NCBI GenBank assembly: GCA_024509875.1
Contig: JAMPIV010000299.1
Span: 1,171,001 to 1,235,000, forward strand
Length of the DNA stretch: 64,000 bases
Direction: 5' to 3'
DNA from: Oreohelix idahoensis
Taxonomy: Eukaryota > Mollusca > Gastropoda > Stylommatophora > Oreohelicidae
The notes under the pieces were generated by a model that searched no databases, was not told where the DNA came from, and worked only from the letters and a program-made list of their open reading frames with translations. The translations under genes were made by a program, and so were the position numbers. Shown here piece after piece: positions 1-12,297 of the stretch. How positions within the stretch are numbered: the stretch's first letter is position 1; the number at the start of each line of letters is the position of its first letter.

Positions 1-918
1 AGTAGGTTTTCCTTTCATAAGTGTGATCTCTTTATCATCACCTGATAGAGCCTGACCTCACAGTTCAGTACAAGAAAAATAGTCCAGCTAAGACATACAA
101 AGGTAACACGATATAAGACCGAATCGTCTCAAACAGACAAGAAGTAAACATAGATTCGGACCATAAACATTCCTGCATAAACCTAAGCAAGAACAATCTG
201 TTTTCTGGCCATACCAGACACAAAAAAATGACATAAGTCTAGATTCATACGCTGAGTTCGATATTCAGGAAAGATAACCCATATAATAAAAGTGTAAATT
301 CAACATGGGTGATATCGCTTTGACCAGGAAAATATTTCGATACACAAAATAAATATTTTTCCTAAGACAAATAAATATTATAATAACTACCAGTAATCTG
401 TTGGTAACAGTGGGGTACCTGTTTTTATAGAACTTAGATCCTTCAGCGTTAACTTATTAGGTCTGCTGGTAAGCCTTCATCAAAGGAAATAGCGAACAGC
501 AATAAAATATGCGTGCTAAATTGGAAAAAGAGACAACCGCTAGCCTACTACATTCGGTAGCGGGAACAAAAGGGAGACAAAACTCACGTTCGTTCTGAGA
601 TTTTTGTTGTGGCCCTTGATCGCTCACAGAATAATATTTTGTCATATGTAGGAAATTTTCTCGCGGTTGTTGTCTCTTATGTAGTATCTAGAAATAACTT
701 TTGCCTTACTCATGATTACGTTATACGCCGTACATCCGTGGGAACACGCGATGGGGTTTAGCGTCTCTGGTAGACTATAAAGTTAGATAGGTTTACTCAG
801 TCAAACACACTCGTAAATTTTTCTTGCCCGTAGATGACCAAATGAGACAGGCAGATGTTAGCACAACAGAACTAGATTGTGTTGCCTATTCTCGTCATCT
901 CGGGGTAAGTAGATATCT
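1..918. other. Non-coding flank, no gene recognised
   Basis: AT-rich sequence with only short, unconvincing open frames. I see no protein family, RNA gene or repeat structure that I can name here. Confidence 0.5.
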
Positions 919-919
919 T

Positions 920-921
<2 letters not shown>

Positions 922-1014
<93 letters not shown>
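922..1014. repeat. (TA)n microsatellite, left side of Tc1 element
   Basis: Nearly pure TA dinucleotides with a single GA interruption near 969. The tract runs directly into the left terminal inverted repeat of the Tc1-type transposon. A matching TA tract continues on the other side of the element at 2315. Tc1/mariner elements insert at TA, so this is either an insertion into a pre-existing tract or expansion of the TA duplications afterwards. Confidence 0.95.
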
Positions 1015-1017
<3 letters not shown>

Positions 1018-1046
1018 TACTTTGCAAAAAAAATGGCAGTCATATT
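1015..1046 (+). repeat. Left terminal inverted repeat of Tc1 element
   Basis: 32 bp, exactly inverted at 2283-2314, including an A8/T8 run. It would be the transposase binding and cleavage site. Confidence 0.93.
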
Positions 1047-1208
1047 GCTCAGCTAAAGAAGCTGAAATCTGATTAAATATGCATGTTCTGCCCCAAATGT
1101 GCTCTCCACTGAAGTGAGCAAACACTACCAAAAGTAAAAAAAAAATAGCGTAGAGTAAAGTCCCTTGATAATAGAGCAGACGACAATTTCTAATGCTAGT
1201 GGCAGAAA

Positions 1209-2190
1209 ATGGATACAAAGTCAAAGTGTATGTTAATTTCACAGCTTTGGAATGAAGGAAATCAAACATGTTCCAACATTTCTAAAACCTTGAACATTCC
1301 TGAGCGGACTGTCTACAGAGTTGTGAGTAAATTAAAAGCAGGTAATGGAATCGAGCGAACAGAAGGTAGTGGGAGGCCAATAATTTTGGACAAAAAGGAC
1401 CATCGGCTTTTCGCCCAAATCGTTCGGGCTGGGCCAATGAAGAGTGTAGAAAACATACGTCAGCACATGATCGAGTTGGGAAGCCCAGAGGTATCTAATG
1501 CTACTGTCAACCTGGAGCTACACAGGATAAATTACACAAAAAAGCGGGTAATTTCGTCACCATTGCTCACAGAGACTCACAAACAGATGCGCTTGAACTG
1601 GTGCCACGAACACCAAAATTTGTCATGGGACAATGTGATTTTTTTCAGATGAATGTTCTGTTTGGTCTTATCCTGCTCAAATAAATATTTGGACGAAAGA
1701 CTCTGTAACGCCTGTGTACCAGCAACCGAAACATACCCAGAAATTCCATCTTTGGGGAGGGTTGTTAGCAAGAGGTGCCACCCCACTGTGTGTTTTCACA
1801 GGAATTCTCACGAAAGAAAGGTACATCGACATACTAGAGGGACACCTTCTGCCATTTATGCAGGTCATGTACCCCGATGGGTGCACATTTCAACATGACA
1901 ATGACCCAAAGCATACAGCTCATACCACAAAAGCATGCCTGCAAGAGAAGAATGTGATAGTGCTGAAGTGGCCCAGCAACAGTCCCGACCTATACCCAAT
2001 TGAAAACGTTTGGGCACTACTCAAGAATCATTTAAAAAAGAGTGGACTCAGAGACGTTGAACAATTGAAGAAGGTTGCTGAAAAATACTGGGACAGTCTG
2101 ACTCACAATTACCTACAAACACTTGTGGGAAGTATGCCTCGCCGCATCCAGGCTTGCCTTGCTGGAGAAGGCAACTTTATATTGTACTGA
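1209..2190 (+). pseudogene. Tc1-type transposase, broken by one frameshift
   Basis: The first frame (1209-1652) encodes the N-terminal helix-turn-helix DNA-binding half, with the usual pattern IPERTVYRVVSKLK followed by a second HTH ending near HRINYTKKR. A T7 run at 1639-1645 shifts the frame just before the first catalytic motif, which is FSDE in the other frame. From there the catalytic half runs to 2190. The second Asp is in QHDNDPKHTA and the Glu is in DLYPIENVW, with 34 residues between them, so the triad is DD34E as in Tc1. The protein normally cuts at the inverted repeats and pastes the element into TA sites. Apart from the T-run indel I saw no other lesion. The catalytic half alone could start at 1714 but would lack DNA binding. 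Confidence 0.9.
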
Positions 2191-2282
2191 AACCACTGTT
2201 AATAGATAGGGGAGATACCAATCTTCCTCTGGACATACATTTTTTATTATTATTTGCTTCTATGAGTGTGCTGCGTTGCGAA

Positions 2283-3393
<1,111 letters not shown>

Positions 3394-4291
3394 ATGATAA
3401 AGAAAGCTTACAGCTTACGCATATGTTTTCAATCCTGTGCAACGAATCTGCGCTGCTGGTTGAACCGAAAAGGACGATCGATGCGTTTTGCAGTTCCAAT
3501 GGTGTGGAGGGATCCGACAAAACGTCTTAATGATTGTTACTTTTGCATGACTCCTCCAATTGGACATGGTATTTCTAAGAAGAAAAAGCGGCCGGTGACC
3601 TATCCGAATATTTCCTCTGCTATGCGGCCAATGCCTCACGGGGAAGGACTTCCTGTTCCGGACCCACCAGAATCTTATATTCTGGATGATGAAGAAGATA
3701 ATAAGGCAAGTGGACATACGTCACCTGTGAAAGCATCTACATCAAGAGATCTTTATTTCGTGCCTATTGAAGAGAGTGCACAGCCATATAAAATTACCCA
3801 GAGTGAATTCAGGATTTTTATACCTTTGTGATAAATTTCCAAGACTTTGTGAGGCCAAAATCAAGAAAGGTGTATTTGTCGGTCCACAGATACGTCAGCT
3901 CTTCCGAGATCAGCGTTTTGATAATATCCTCACAAGTGATGAAAAGTTAGCTTGGCATGCTTTCTAGCAAGTGGCCACAAATTTTCTAGGAAACAATAAG
4001 GCTGACAATTACCAGGAGCTTGTAGAAACCCTCTTGCAGCGCTACGAGAGACTAGGGTGCAACATGTCTTTGAAATTACACTTTTTACACTCTCATCTGG
4101 ATTTCTACAATGCTAACTGTGGTGCTGTCAGTGACGAGCATGGGGATCGATTTCATCAGGACATTACTACCCTCGAAAAAAGGTACCAAACGAAATGGAA
4201 TGCAGCAATGCCAGCAGACTATTGTTGGACCCGTGTGAGAGATGCTCCAGAAACTCATTACAAGCGACAGGCAAAAAAGGCGTCGCTGTGA
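3394..4291 (+). pseudogene. Broken copy of a multi-copy invertebrate protein family of unknown function
   Basis: The first part (3394-3831) carries a Cys/Trp-rich block with LRCWLN, FAVPMVWRDP and NDCYFC, then a basic patch and the run YPNISSAMRP, ending PYKITQSEF. The second part (3767-4291, another frame) has VGPQIRQLFRD, an in-frame TAG at 3965-3967, then LGCNMSLKLHFLHSHLDFY and SDEHGDRFHQDI, ending DYCWTRVRD. I recognise these blocks from a family of large uncharacterised proteins repeated in many arthropod and mollusc genomes. Its function is unknown to me, though its repetitive spread suggests mobile-element association. Compared with that family the middle of the protein is missing between ITQSEF and the LCDKFPRLCEAK region. 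With one frame change and one stop in addition, this copy cannot make the full protein. Confidence 0.7.
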
Positions 4292-4767
4292 ACCATATCC
4301 GCTATCAGCATTATTATCATATGGTATGTATATGCAAATGTGTAAAACTTTTTTTACAATTATTAAAAAAAACTAGAGCTAATCTGGTGTTTTAACGGCC
4401 ATTTTCATATTCAACAGCCCAAACAACATAAAGGTAACTTGGTTTAATCTCAGATACACACAAAAAGTCAACACTTATTGTCCAGTATAATTGATAGAGT
4501 GGAAGTAACAGGAGAGCGACTCATATGGATAAAAAAAAGCCTGAGACTATCCTAGCAATGATAATAATTAAAAATCCCACAGTGGAGCTTAACTGTTTAA
4601 TATAACGTTATTGTAATTTTATTGTTTGCTTGGTATAAAGGTTGTCTGTTTTGGGTCTCAGTTTCAGGATACCCCATTGCTATCGCAGGATTCCAGTCAG
4701 GCGAAGAACGTCACATTCTCTTTGATCTCGCGGTTTCTGAAAGACATTAGCACCACGAGTTGTCACC
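4292..4767. other. Non-coding flank of the first gypsy element
   Basis: No gene recognised. The last five bases, TCACC at 4763-4767, are one half of the target duplication of the LTR element that follows. Confidence 0.5.
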
Positions 4768-5799
4768 TGTTGAGGATTGTTACTTGGTTTGAAAGCATCT
4801 CGGTTTGAGCTCGAATCGGATGGTTGCACCATGGAACACCTTGGTTGAATAAATAAATGACATAGATCGCATGTATCGATACATGACGCGTTAGACATAG
4901 TATCGACAGTCTATGTGTGGCCTTGGTGCCGAATAGCAGTGTTTAACTTATGTGGGATGGCCACTTATTTGAAGTGATTAATATATGTGGCATGGCCACT
5001 TATCCAAAGGGTTTAATACATGTGGCATGGCCACTTAAATTATAATAGTGTATAACCGTAAATGTAATGCTGGAAAAGCAATAAAGTTAGAATGTGTAAG
5101 GACCATTGAGTCCGAAGTATAAACGCGAAAATCGTGGAACACGATCGCAATTGAGAATATGTAAGGCTGATAGAGCCTGGCTATGTATGCCAAAAGTGTA
5201 TTAATATAATAGACATAGAGTTGGATGTGTGAATCACTATTTTTATATCACTATTAATCGGAAAGGTGATAGTCATACCAAATACGTAATAAAACAGATT
5301 TGGTTGCAGACATTAACGCTATATGAAAAACGGTTACATGACAGACGTACGATGTCTGGAAATATTTAACTCTAGTATATCCTGGAACTGTGATAAAAAG
5401 TGTCTTAAATGTGTGATAACATGTTAAGTATTCATGATGAAACTGAGGACTTGTATTAAATATGTTTAGTCGTCTAAAACCGACTTGTTTCCTGGAATGT
5501 TCTACAAGTTCAATGACGTTCTGTGACTGTTATTAGTTAACCTTTCAAGGTCATTTCAGAACCATAACACTTTAAATACAGCCTGATAATAATAATAATA
5601 ATAATAAATAAAACACTGCTAGATAATACAAATACAAATTTTATTGCAAAAGCATTGAAAAGAACATTCTAACAATTACATAAATGAACCTGAAGCTACA
5701 TCATAAAGATACGTCGAGACGGTGGAAGAGATGAATACAGAATACTTGAATTGAAGCGTAATATCAACCCAATTATCTAAATCTGGAAAGCCCATAACA
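4768..5799 (+). repeat. 5' LTR of Gmr1-like copy 1
   Basis: About 1032 bp, bounded by TG...CA and repeated at 9629-10653 with a few percent differences by eye. It contains a possible polyadenylation signal CAATAAAG near 5080 and three tandem GTGGCATGGCCAC-type palindromes (see separate entry). Confidence 0.92.
4951..5037. repeat. Three tandem 35-bp units with a palindromic core inside the LTR
   Basis: Units begin at 4951, 4986 and 5021. Each carries TGTGG(C/G)ATGGCCACTTA, where GTGGC and GCCAC are inverted around ATG. The same trio occurs in the 3' LTR near 9808-9898. It could be a dimeric factor-binding array or a set of RNA hairpins. Function is inferred only from position in the LTR. Confidence 0.7.
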
Positions 5800-5803
5800 T
5801 ATC

Positions 5804-5821
5804 TGGTGTCAGAAGTGGGAT
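5804..5821 (+). promoter_or_regulatory. Primer-binding site, probably for a tRNA-Leu
   Basis: TGGTGTCAGAAGTGGGAT starts four bases after the 5' LTR. It begins with TGG, the complement of the tRNA CCA end. The rest is complementary to a 3' acceptor end ATCCCACTTCTGACACCA, which is tRNA-Leu-like. It would prime minus-strand cDNA synthesis. Confidence 0.8.
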
Positions 5822-6050
5822 TCATCTCTTACGAATTTGCTTTATTTTTGTTACGTGGTGTCGCATAATTGGATATATCACTTCACTGTATTTCATTTTC
5901 TTGTGCCTTCCATTGTCCATTGTCACCTGTGCTCGTCTCTAGTTTACATTGAAGAACATATTTACATTACAGATTAATTGAGTTTATATAGTAGTAGTAT
6001 ATTTAATGATAACTAATATACTATTTTAAGGTAATTAGAAACCTAAAACC

Positions 6051-6281
6051 ATGTCTACATTAGAAGATTTTATCAACATTGGTAAAAATTTAGGTAAATC
6101 AGGAGTTGAACTTGAGGAATATGCTGAGACTAGATATGAGAAACACTTAACGCACTTTAAAAGAATTGAACAGCTTGAAACTGTTAAGCGGGCAGATGAA
6201 CTCAGGAAGTTTGAATTAGCCCAAGAAAAAGAACTTATAGAGAAAGAAATGGCTCAAAGCGAGAAATTGAACAGAAAGTAA
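6051..6281 (+). pseudogene. Gag N-terminal remnant (copy 1)
   Basis: 76 residues starting MSTLEDFINIGKNLGKSG, then a charged, coiled-coil-like Lys/Glu-rich segment. It matches the N-terminus of the gag at 58.7 kb (MSTFEHFIEEGKLLGKTG). The remainder of gag, including the capsid region and basic C-terminus, is missing. The sequence jumps almost directly to the protease, so a large internal deletion has removed most of gag. Confidence 0.8.
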
Positions 6282-6284
6282 CAG

Positions 6285-9200
6285 TTTTGAGGGACAGCGG
6301 CTGTACCACGGTCGGAATACGTCACTCGCTTATTGATCCCTCTGCGTTTACAGGTAAATTTGTTAAGTGTGTCACTTTTGGAGGGAATTTAGAAAGGTTC
6401 CCGGTGGCACGAGTCCATATTGATACACCTTTCTACACAGGCACTGTTTATGCCTGCGGATTGAGAGCACCTGTGGCTGACATAACTTTGGGGAACATAC
6501 CAGGGGTTTAATATTGCACTCCTGATGAGATTGCAATGTGGGTTGAATCACACCCACTGGTGGCGAATGCTGTTGTAACTAGGGCACAACAGTTAGCTAC
6601 AGACATGGCTACACCATCTACTCCTGTTATGGATATGATTCTGTCTCAGGGCGTCTCAGGGCGTCGTTGCTGAAACACCAGCTGCCTTTGCAGAGAAGCA
6701 AAAATATGACCCGACTTTACAACGGTTATTTGCCTTGGCAGATCATAAAGTCATTAAACACACACAATCATCTAAACATTGGTTTCAACTTAAGAAATCT
6801 ATATTAAACAGATATTTTGATGATGGTGTATCTATTATCCATCAAGTAGTGGTTCCAACAGAGTATAGACCATTAGTATTACAAACAGGTCATGACTCTC
6901 CTATGGCAGGCATATTGGCATTAAAAGAACATTGTTTCGAGTTACTTCACAATTTTATTGGCCTGGGGTTAATAAGGACACAAAATTGTATTGTAGATCC
7001 TGTACCACATGCCAGAGTATATCACGTAAGGGCAGATTCCATACGGCACCCTTACAAATTACTGACGTGCTTGAGAGACCATTTAAGAAAATATAAGTAG
7101 ATATTGTTGGTCCGTTATCGATTCCATCTCATAATGATTTTCGATATATCTTAACCTGTATAGATCTGTGCACACGTTGGCCAGAGGCTATATCTTTGAA
7201 AACCATTACGACCGCATCTGTGTCTGATGAGTTATTTTCAATCTTTTGTCGCATCGGTTTTCCAGAGGACATTTTGTCAGATCGAGGTTCACAATTTACC
7301 TCTAATATTATGAGAGAATCGGATTCTATGTTATCCATTCACCATTCCTTTTGTAGTGCCTATCACGCCCAATCGAACAGTGTTTGCGAGCGCTATAATG
7401 CGTCTCTAAAACAGATACTTTGTAAAATCACTGAGGCATTCCCTAATGACTGCGACCGTCTCTTACCTGCAGTTTTATTTGCATATCGAGAGGTGCCTGT
7501 CTTTTCGAGCTGGTATATGGCTCAAATCCACGCGGACCGATGATGATACTGAAGAATTTATTGGTCGGATCGTCAGCTGATGCATTCACTCGTAACAGCT
7601 ATGAGTTAGTGATTGACCTCTGACAACGAATCATTGATGCGTGCACTTATGCATCTAATAGTATCAAATCTGCTACTCAAAGAGCAAGATTACTCCATAA
7701 TCAGTCAAGAACTTTACGATTTTTTAATCCAGGGGAAAAAGTTTGGTTACTGCTTCCTCATAATGACAATACATTGTTAATATCGTGGCAAGGTCCTTTT
7801 GACATCATTAGACGTGTCACGGATGTTGATTATTCTGTAAATATCAGAGGTAAAATCAAGACTTTCCATGTCAATATGCTGAAATTCGCAGTGGAGAGAC
7901 CTCAAGAGTTAATTCCTGTCATTAACTCTATTTCTGATCCTTCACCTCGTGTCGCTTCTTTCGCAGTAGTTCATGATGAAGACACTACATCTTCTATTCC
8001 TCTACATTTTTCCTTGCCTTCTTTACAATCGTCAGAATCTTGGAAAGATGTTACTATTTCATCTTCTTTGTCGTCTGCACGAAAATGTCAGGTTCGAGAT
8101 ATTCTTCTTTCTTTTGATAACGTGCTTACAGACCTTCCAGGTCGAACATCACTCATTTCCCATGACATTATTCTTACAGACTACCATCCTATTAAGTTAA
8201 GGCCATATCCTATATCTTTACATCACAAAGATAGGGTTGAGAAAGAACTGAAAGAGATGATACGCTTGGGAGTTATATCTCCATCAGAATCACCATATGC
8301 ATTTCCGATGGTGATTGTGAAAAAGAAGGATGATACTTTACGTATTTGTATTGATTTTAGGCGTTTAAACAGTATCACATTTACAGACGCTGAGCCAATG
8401 CATTTGTTAGACGACCTTCTTTCGCAAGTATCACATGCTACTTTCTTCAGCAAATTAGATCTGTAGAAAGGTTATTGGCAAATACCACTTACGGATCATG
8501 CCAAGCCTTTCACCACGTTTACAACTCCATTTGGACTTTTCCAATGGAACTACATGTGCTTCGGTCTTGTAAACGCTCCGGCGACTTTTGTGCGCATGAT
8601 GCGCCGCCTTCTTGGCGATCGAAAAGATGTCATCACATAAATCGATGACATCTGCCTATTTCATGATTCTTGGGAAGACCACATAACGTTTGACTTCTCT
8701 TTTTCTTACGTTACGCCAACACGGTTTGACTGTGCGACCTTCCAAGGTCCAAATAGGTTGTCATGAAATTTCATTTCTTGGTCGCCGCATAGGTAACTAA
8801 AGATTATATCCTGATGACACAACGGTCAAACGAATATTAGATAATTCTACTCCCATTACTAAGAAGCAAGTAAGAAGCCTATTAGGCTTAGTTAATTTCT
8901 ACCACAAATTTATTCCACAGTTCGCACAAATTTCTGCTCCATTGTCTGGACTGCTAGCCAAAGGTAGTCCAAATAAATTAAATGGACACCGGAGTGCGAT
9001 GGCGCTTTAATGAAACTCAAGAGTTTATTTGCAAATCCACCTATTTTGTTGTTGCCAAACCTACATATTCCATTTGCAATTCAAACAGATGCGTCAAATT
9101 ACGGCATCGGGGGCTGTTTGCTACAATGGTATGAGTGGATACCACATCCGTGTTTTTTCGTATCTCGCAAGCTGATCCCAGCCGAACAGAAATATGCAAC

Positions 9201-9460
9201 AGGAGAACGGGAGCTACTAGCTGTGGTCTGGTGCCTTGAGAAGCTATCAAAGTAGTTGAATGGGACACACTTCTACATCCAGACAGACCACAGCCCACTT
9301 ACTTTCATCACATCCAGAACTATGCTAACGCGATAATTCACCGTTGGTACCTGTTACTCTAAGAGTTCTCGTTTACAATATTGCCAATCTCTGGAACAGA
9401 CAACAACCTCGCTGATCTTTTATCCAGTAATTATTCTGGACACGATAGGAATTGACTTTA
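6285..9460 (+). pseudogene. Gmr1-like Pol remnant: PR-IN-RT-RNase H (copy 1)
   Basis: The protease is at 6287-6511 with the motif RDSGCTTVGIRHS (active site D-S-G). A decayed HHCC region lies at about 6880-7030. The integrase core at 7101-7543 has VDIVGP, LSDRGSQF and a Glu in NSVCERYN spaced DD35E. A GPY/F-like module (WQGPFDIIRRVTDVDYSV) lies near 7785. RT runs from about 8190, but DL*KGYW and *IDDICLF show stops inside the catalytic region, the second replacing the Tyr of YLDD at about 8638. RNase H is at about 9040-9420 (IQTDASNYGIGG) with another stop near 9253. More than five lesions make this copy dead. Order and sequence match the better copy at 60.2-63.6 kb. Confidence 0.88.
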
Positions 9461-9628
9461 GTTAATACTACTATATTTAGTATTCTATGACAAACGTTGC
9501 TATTAATGATCTTAATGTAATTATAATTATTATATATTAATATAATATTAATAGAGTGCGTACGTATACGTCTTCTCCATCACTCTCACTCGTGCCACAA
9601 GTGTCACGTTTGGGATCGATGGGGATGA

Positions 9629-10653
9629 TGTTGAGGATTGTTACTTGGTTTGTAAGCATCTGGGTTTGAGCTCGATTCGGATGGTTGCACCATGGAACAC
9701 CTTGGTTGAATAAATAAATGACAGAACGCATGTATCGATACATGACACGTTAGACATAGTAACGACAGTCTATGTGTGGCCTCGGTGCCGAATGGCAGTG
9801 TTTAACATATGTGGGATGGCCACTTATTTAAAGTGATTAATATATGTGGCATGGCCACTTATAGAAAGTATTTAATATATGTGCCATGGCCACATAAATT
9901 ATAATAGTGTATAACCGTAAATGTAATGCTGGAAAAGCAATAAAGTTAGAATGTGTAAGGACCATTGAGTCCGAAGTATAAACGCGAAAATCGTGGAACA
10001 CGATCGCAATTGAGAATATGTAAGGCTGATAGAGCCTGGCTATGTATGCCAAAAGTGTATTAATATAATAGACATAGAGTTGGATGTGTGAATCACTATT
10101 TTTATATCACTATTAATCGGAAAGGTGATAGTCATACCAAATACGTAATACAACAGATTTGGTTGCAGACATTAACGCTATATGAAAAACGGTTACATGA
10201 CAGACGTACGATGTCTGGAAATATTTAATTCTAGTGTATCCTGGAACTGTGATAAAAAGTGTCTTAAATGTGTGATAACTTGTTAAGTATTCATGATGAA
10301 ACTGAGGACTTGTATTAAATAAGTTTAGTCGTCTAAAACCGACTTGTTTCCTGAAATGTTCTACAAGTTCAATGACGTTATGTGACTGTTAATAGTTAAC
10401 CTTTCAAGGTCAGTTCAGAACCATAACACTTTAAATACAGCCTGATAATAGTACTAATAAATAAAACACTGCTAGATAATACGAATACAAAGTTTATTGC
10501 AAAAGCACTGAAACGAACATTCTAACAATTACATAAATGAACCTGAAGCTACATCATAAAGATACGTCGAGACGGTGGAAGAGATGAATACAGAATACTT
10601 GAATTGAAGCGTAATATCAAAACAATTATCCAAATCCTGGAAAGCCCATAACA
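9629..10653 (+). repeat. 3' LTR of Gmr1-like copy 1
   Basis: About 1025 bp, the partner of 4768-5799. It is followed by the TCACC target duplication. Just upstream, ATGGGGATGA is a plausible polypurine tract for plus-strand priming. Confidence 0.92.
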
Positions 10654-10658
10654 TCACC

Positions 10659-11162
10659 ACTACCTGAAGTACAACCTTTTGTCAACGCCCGTCCCTCTAA
10701 TGGGAAATAAGCTCATGCAGTGCTTAACGAGCCAAAGCAAATCTGAAATTGAATTTGGCAGTAGTGGTTTCATACTCGCCTCTTAATCACCAGTCAGAGC
10801 ATTGTGGCTTCCAGTATATCTATCAGCGCAGCGTCTTCAGCAGTATTGAAGACACCAGACTGTCTGCTTAAACGGAGCACACAGTCACAATTAAAGTCAA
10901 GCCAGCCAAACCGGATTTTACATCAAGTACGAAGGCCTAATTTCACGCGCCGGGATAATAGCGCAATGGACCGTTTGTCCTAAATTGACCTCGTCTTGTG
11001 TGTGTTTCTGGTCATTCAAAACTCCGCACGTATTAGCGGTCAGCCGAAGATAGACAGAGTAACCTACAACCTATCTCGTCATTAGGGTGTAACCAACGGT
11101 GCATGGATAGCGCCTACAGTGAATTTATTCTTGTATTGCATCACCTTTAGAGGATATATACA
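10659..11162. other. Unassigned spacer between gypsy copy 1 and mariner
   Basis: No gene or repeat recognised. Confidence 0.5.
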
Positions 11163-11164
11163 TA

Positions 11165-12107
11165 CAATTGGATTGACATAAGTCTTAGGCCTGACCATGA
11201 AGGAGTCACAGGAGGAAGATGAAATTTGGCACATTTAAAGTTCATCATATTTGTACTGAATGTGTAAAGTACGCTTTTGTTTCTTCAATGAGTTTTCTCG
11301 CTACGGTGCACGGCGCAATGTACCCTTTTGACCGGATCTGCAGCTCCAAAGATTTGACAAAACGATGGAAAAGAAGGAGGCCAGAGCTGTGATAAAATTT
11401 CTGATGTTTCAGGGAAAAACACCTACATTTTTTGGAGACCATGGTGACAGTAGATGAGACTTGGGTACACCATTATGACCCCGAATCCAAAATTGCCAGC
11501 ATGCAATGGAAAACCCCTGGCTCCCCAACACCTGTCAAGCCGAAGGCGCAGAAATCTGCAGGAAAAGTGTTGCTGACTGTATTTTTGGAAGGCAAAGGTG
11601 TCCTTTTGAAAGATTATCTGCCTCATGGCAACACAGTTAATGGACAGTACTATGCAGATCTTCTCACAAAACTAAGAAAGGTTGTGACCAGGAAACGAGG
11701 GATAACGCGCACTCAAAATGTTCCTTTGCTTTAAGACAACGCACCCTCTCACAAAGCACGGCTTGTGCAGTTAGCAGCCAACGATTTGAATATTGAAATT
11801 CTTCCACACCCACCATATTCTCCAGATTTGGCTCCATCAGACTTTTTTCTATTCCCAAATCTTAAAAAACAGCTAAAAGGAAATCATTTTGACATCGATG
11901 AAGAGGTTATACTGGCATGTGATGACTGGTTTAGTTTGAAAAATAGGGTGTTCTACTCCCAAGGTCTTTTCAAGGTCAAACAGAGATGGGAGAAGTGTGT
12001 CAATTCAGATGGTGGCTATATTGAAAAGGAATAAACACTATACAAAATTTCAGCTCTCTGTGACATGTCCTTCATGGTCAGGCCCAAGACTTATGTCGAT
12101 CCCCTTG
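11165..12107 (+). mobile_element. Internally deleted mariner (DD34D) element
   Basis: The ends are imperfect inverted repeats sharing GACATAAGTCTT(A/G)GGCC and TGACCATGAAGGA, flanked by TA at 11163-11164 and 12108-12109. The length of about 943 bp is some 350 bp short of a usual mariner. The missing part lies in the transposase between the DNA-binding N-terminus and the catalytic core. The element is non-autonomous. Confidence 0.88.
11365..12034 (+). pseudogene. Mariner transposase with internal deletion, frameshift and stop
   Basis: The N-terminus at 11365 (MEKKEARAVIKFLMFQGK) is the start of the mariner HTH region. After about 20 residues it joins, out of frame at a T6 run near 11428-11433, to the catalytic core VTVDETWVHHYDPE. 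Most of the HTH and linker is therefore deleted. The second Asp is in DNAPSHKA, preceded by an in-frame TAA at 11732-11734. The third Asp is in YSPDLAPSDFF, with 34 residues between, giving DD34D. The C-terminus ends with YIEKE. The enzyme would cut and paste at the inverted repeats if intact. Confidence 0.88.
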
Positions 12108-12109
12108 TA

Positions 12110-12282
12110 TAATGACACTAACTGGAGTTATTGAATGTGGTTCCATAAAAGCGGAAGGATTGAGAACTTTGTTTATTTATGTCTCAGGTGTTTTAAAGCG
12201 GATTTTATGTTGGTGGTTTGTGTGTCCGTTGGTGTTTAGTTGGAGTTGTTAACTGATGTGAATATTGATGCCTTATGTTGTT
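12110..12282. other. Short flank between mariner and LINE
   Basis: Nothing recognised. Confidence 0.5.
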
Positions 12283-12297
12283 GTGCTGATATACATT

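Larger units (their letters stand above)
4768..10653 (+). mobile_element. Complete but decayed Gmr1-like Ty3/gypsy LTR retrotransposon (copy 1)
   Basis: It has two LTRs starting TGTTGAGG and ending CCCATAACA, and a 5-bp target duplication TCACC at 4763-4767 and 10654-10658. A primer-binding site follows the 5' LTR and a purine-rich ATGGGGATGA precedes the 3' LTR. The internal region holds a gag remnant, then protease, integrase, reverse transcriptase and RNase H in that order. Integrase before RT is the order of Gmr1-like elements and is the reverse of ordinary Ty3/gypsy. The coding region has many stops and frameshifts. It belongs to the same family as the copy at 58.7-63.6 kb, judged by protease, integrase and RT similarity. 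Confidence 0.9.

Noticed and set aside
824..1269. Open frames of alternating Ile and Tyr across the TA tracts on both strands
   Set aside because: Direct products of (TA)n repeats, with no coding evidence.
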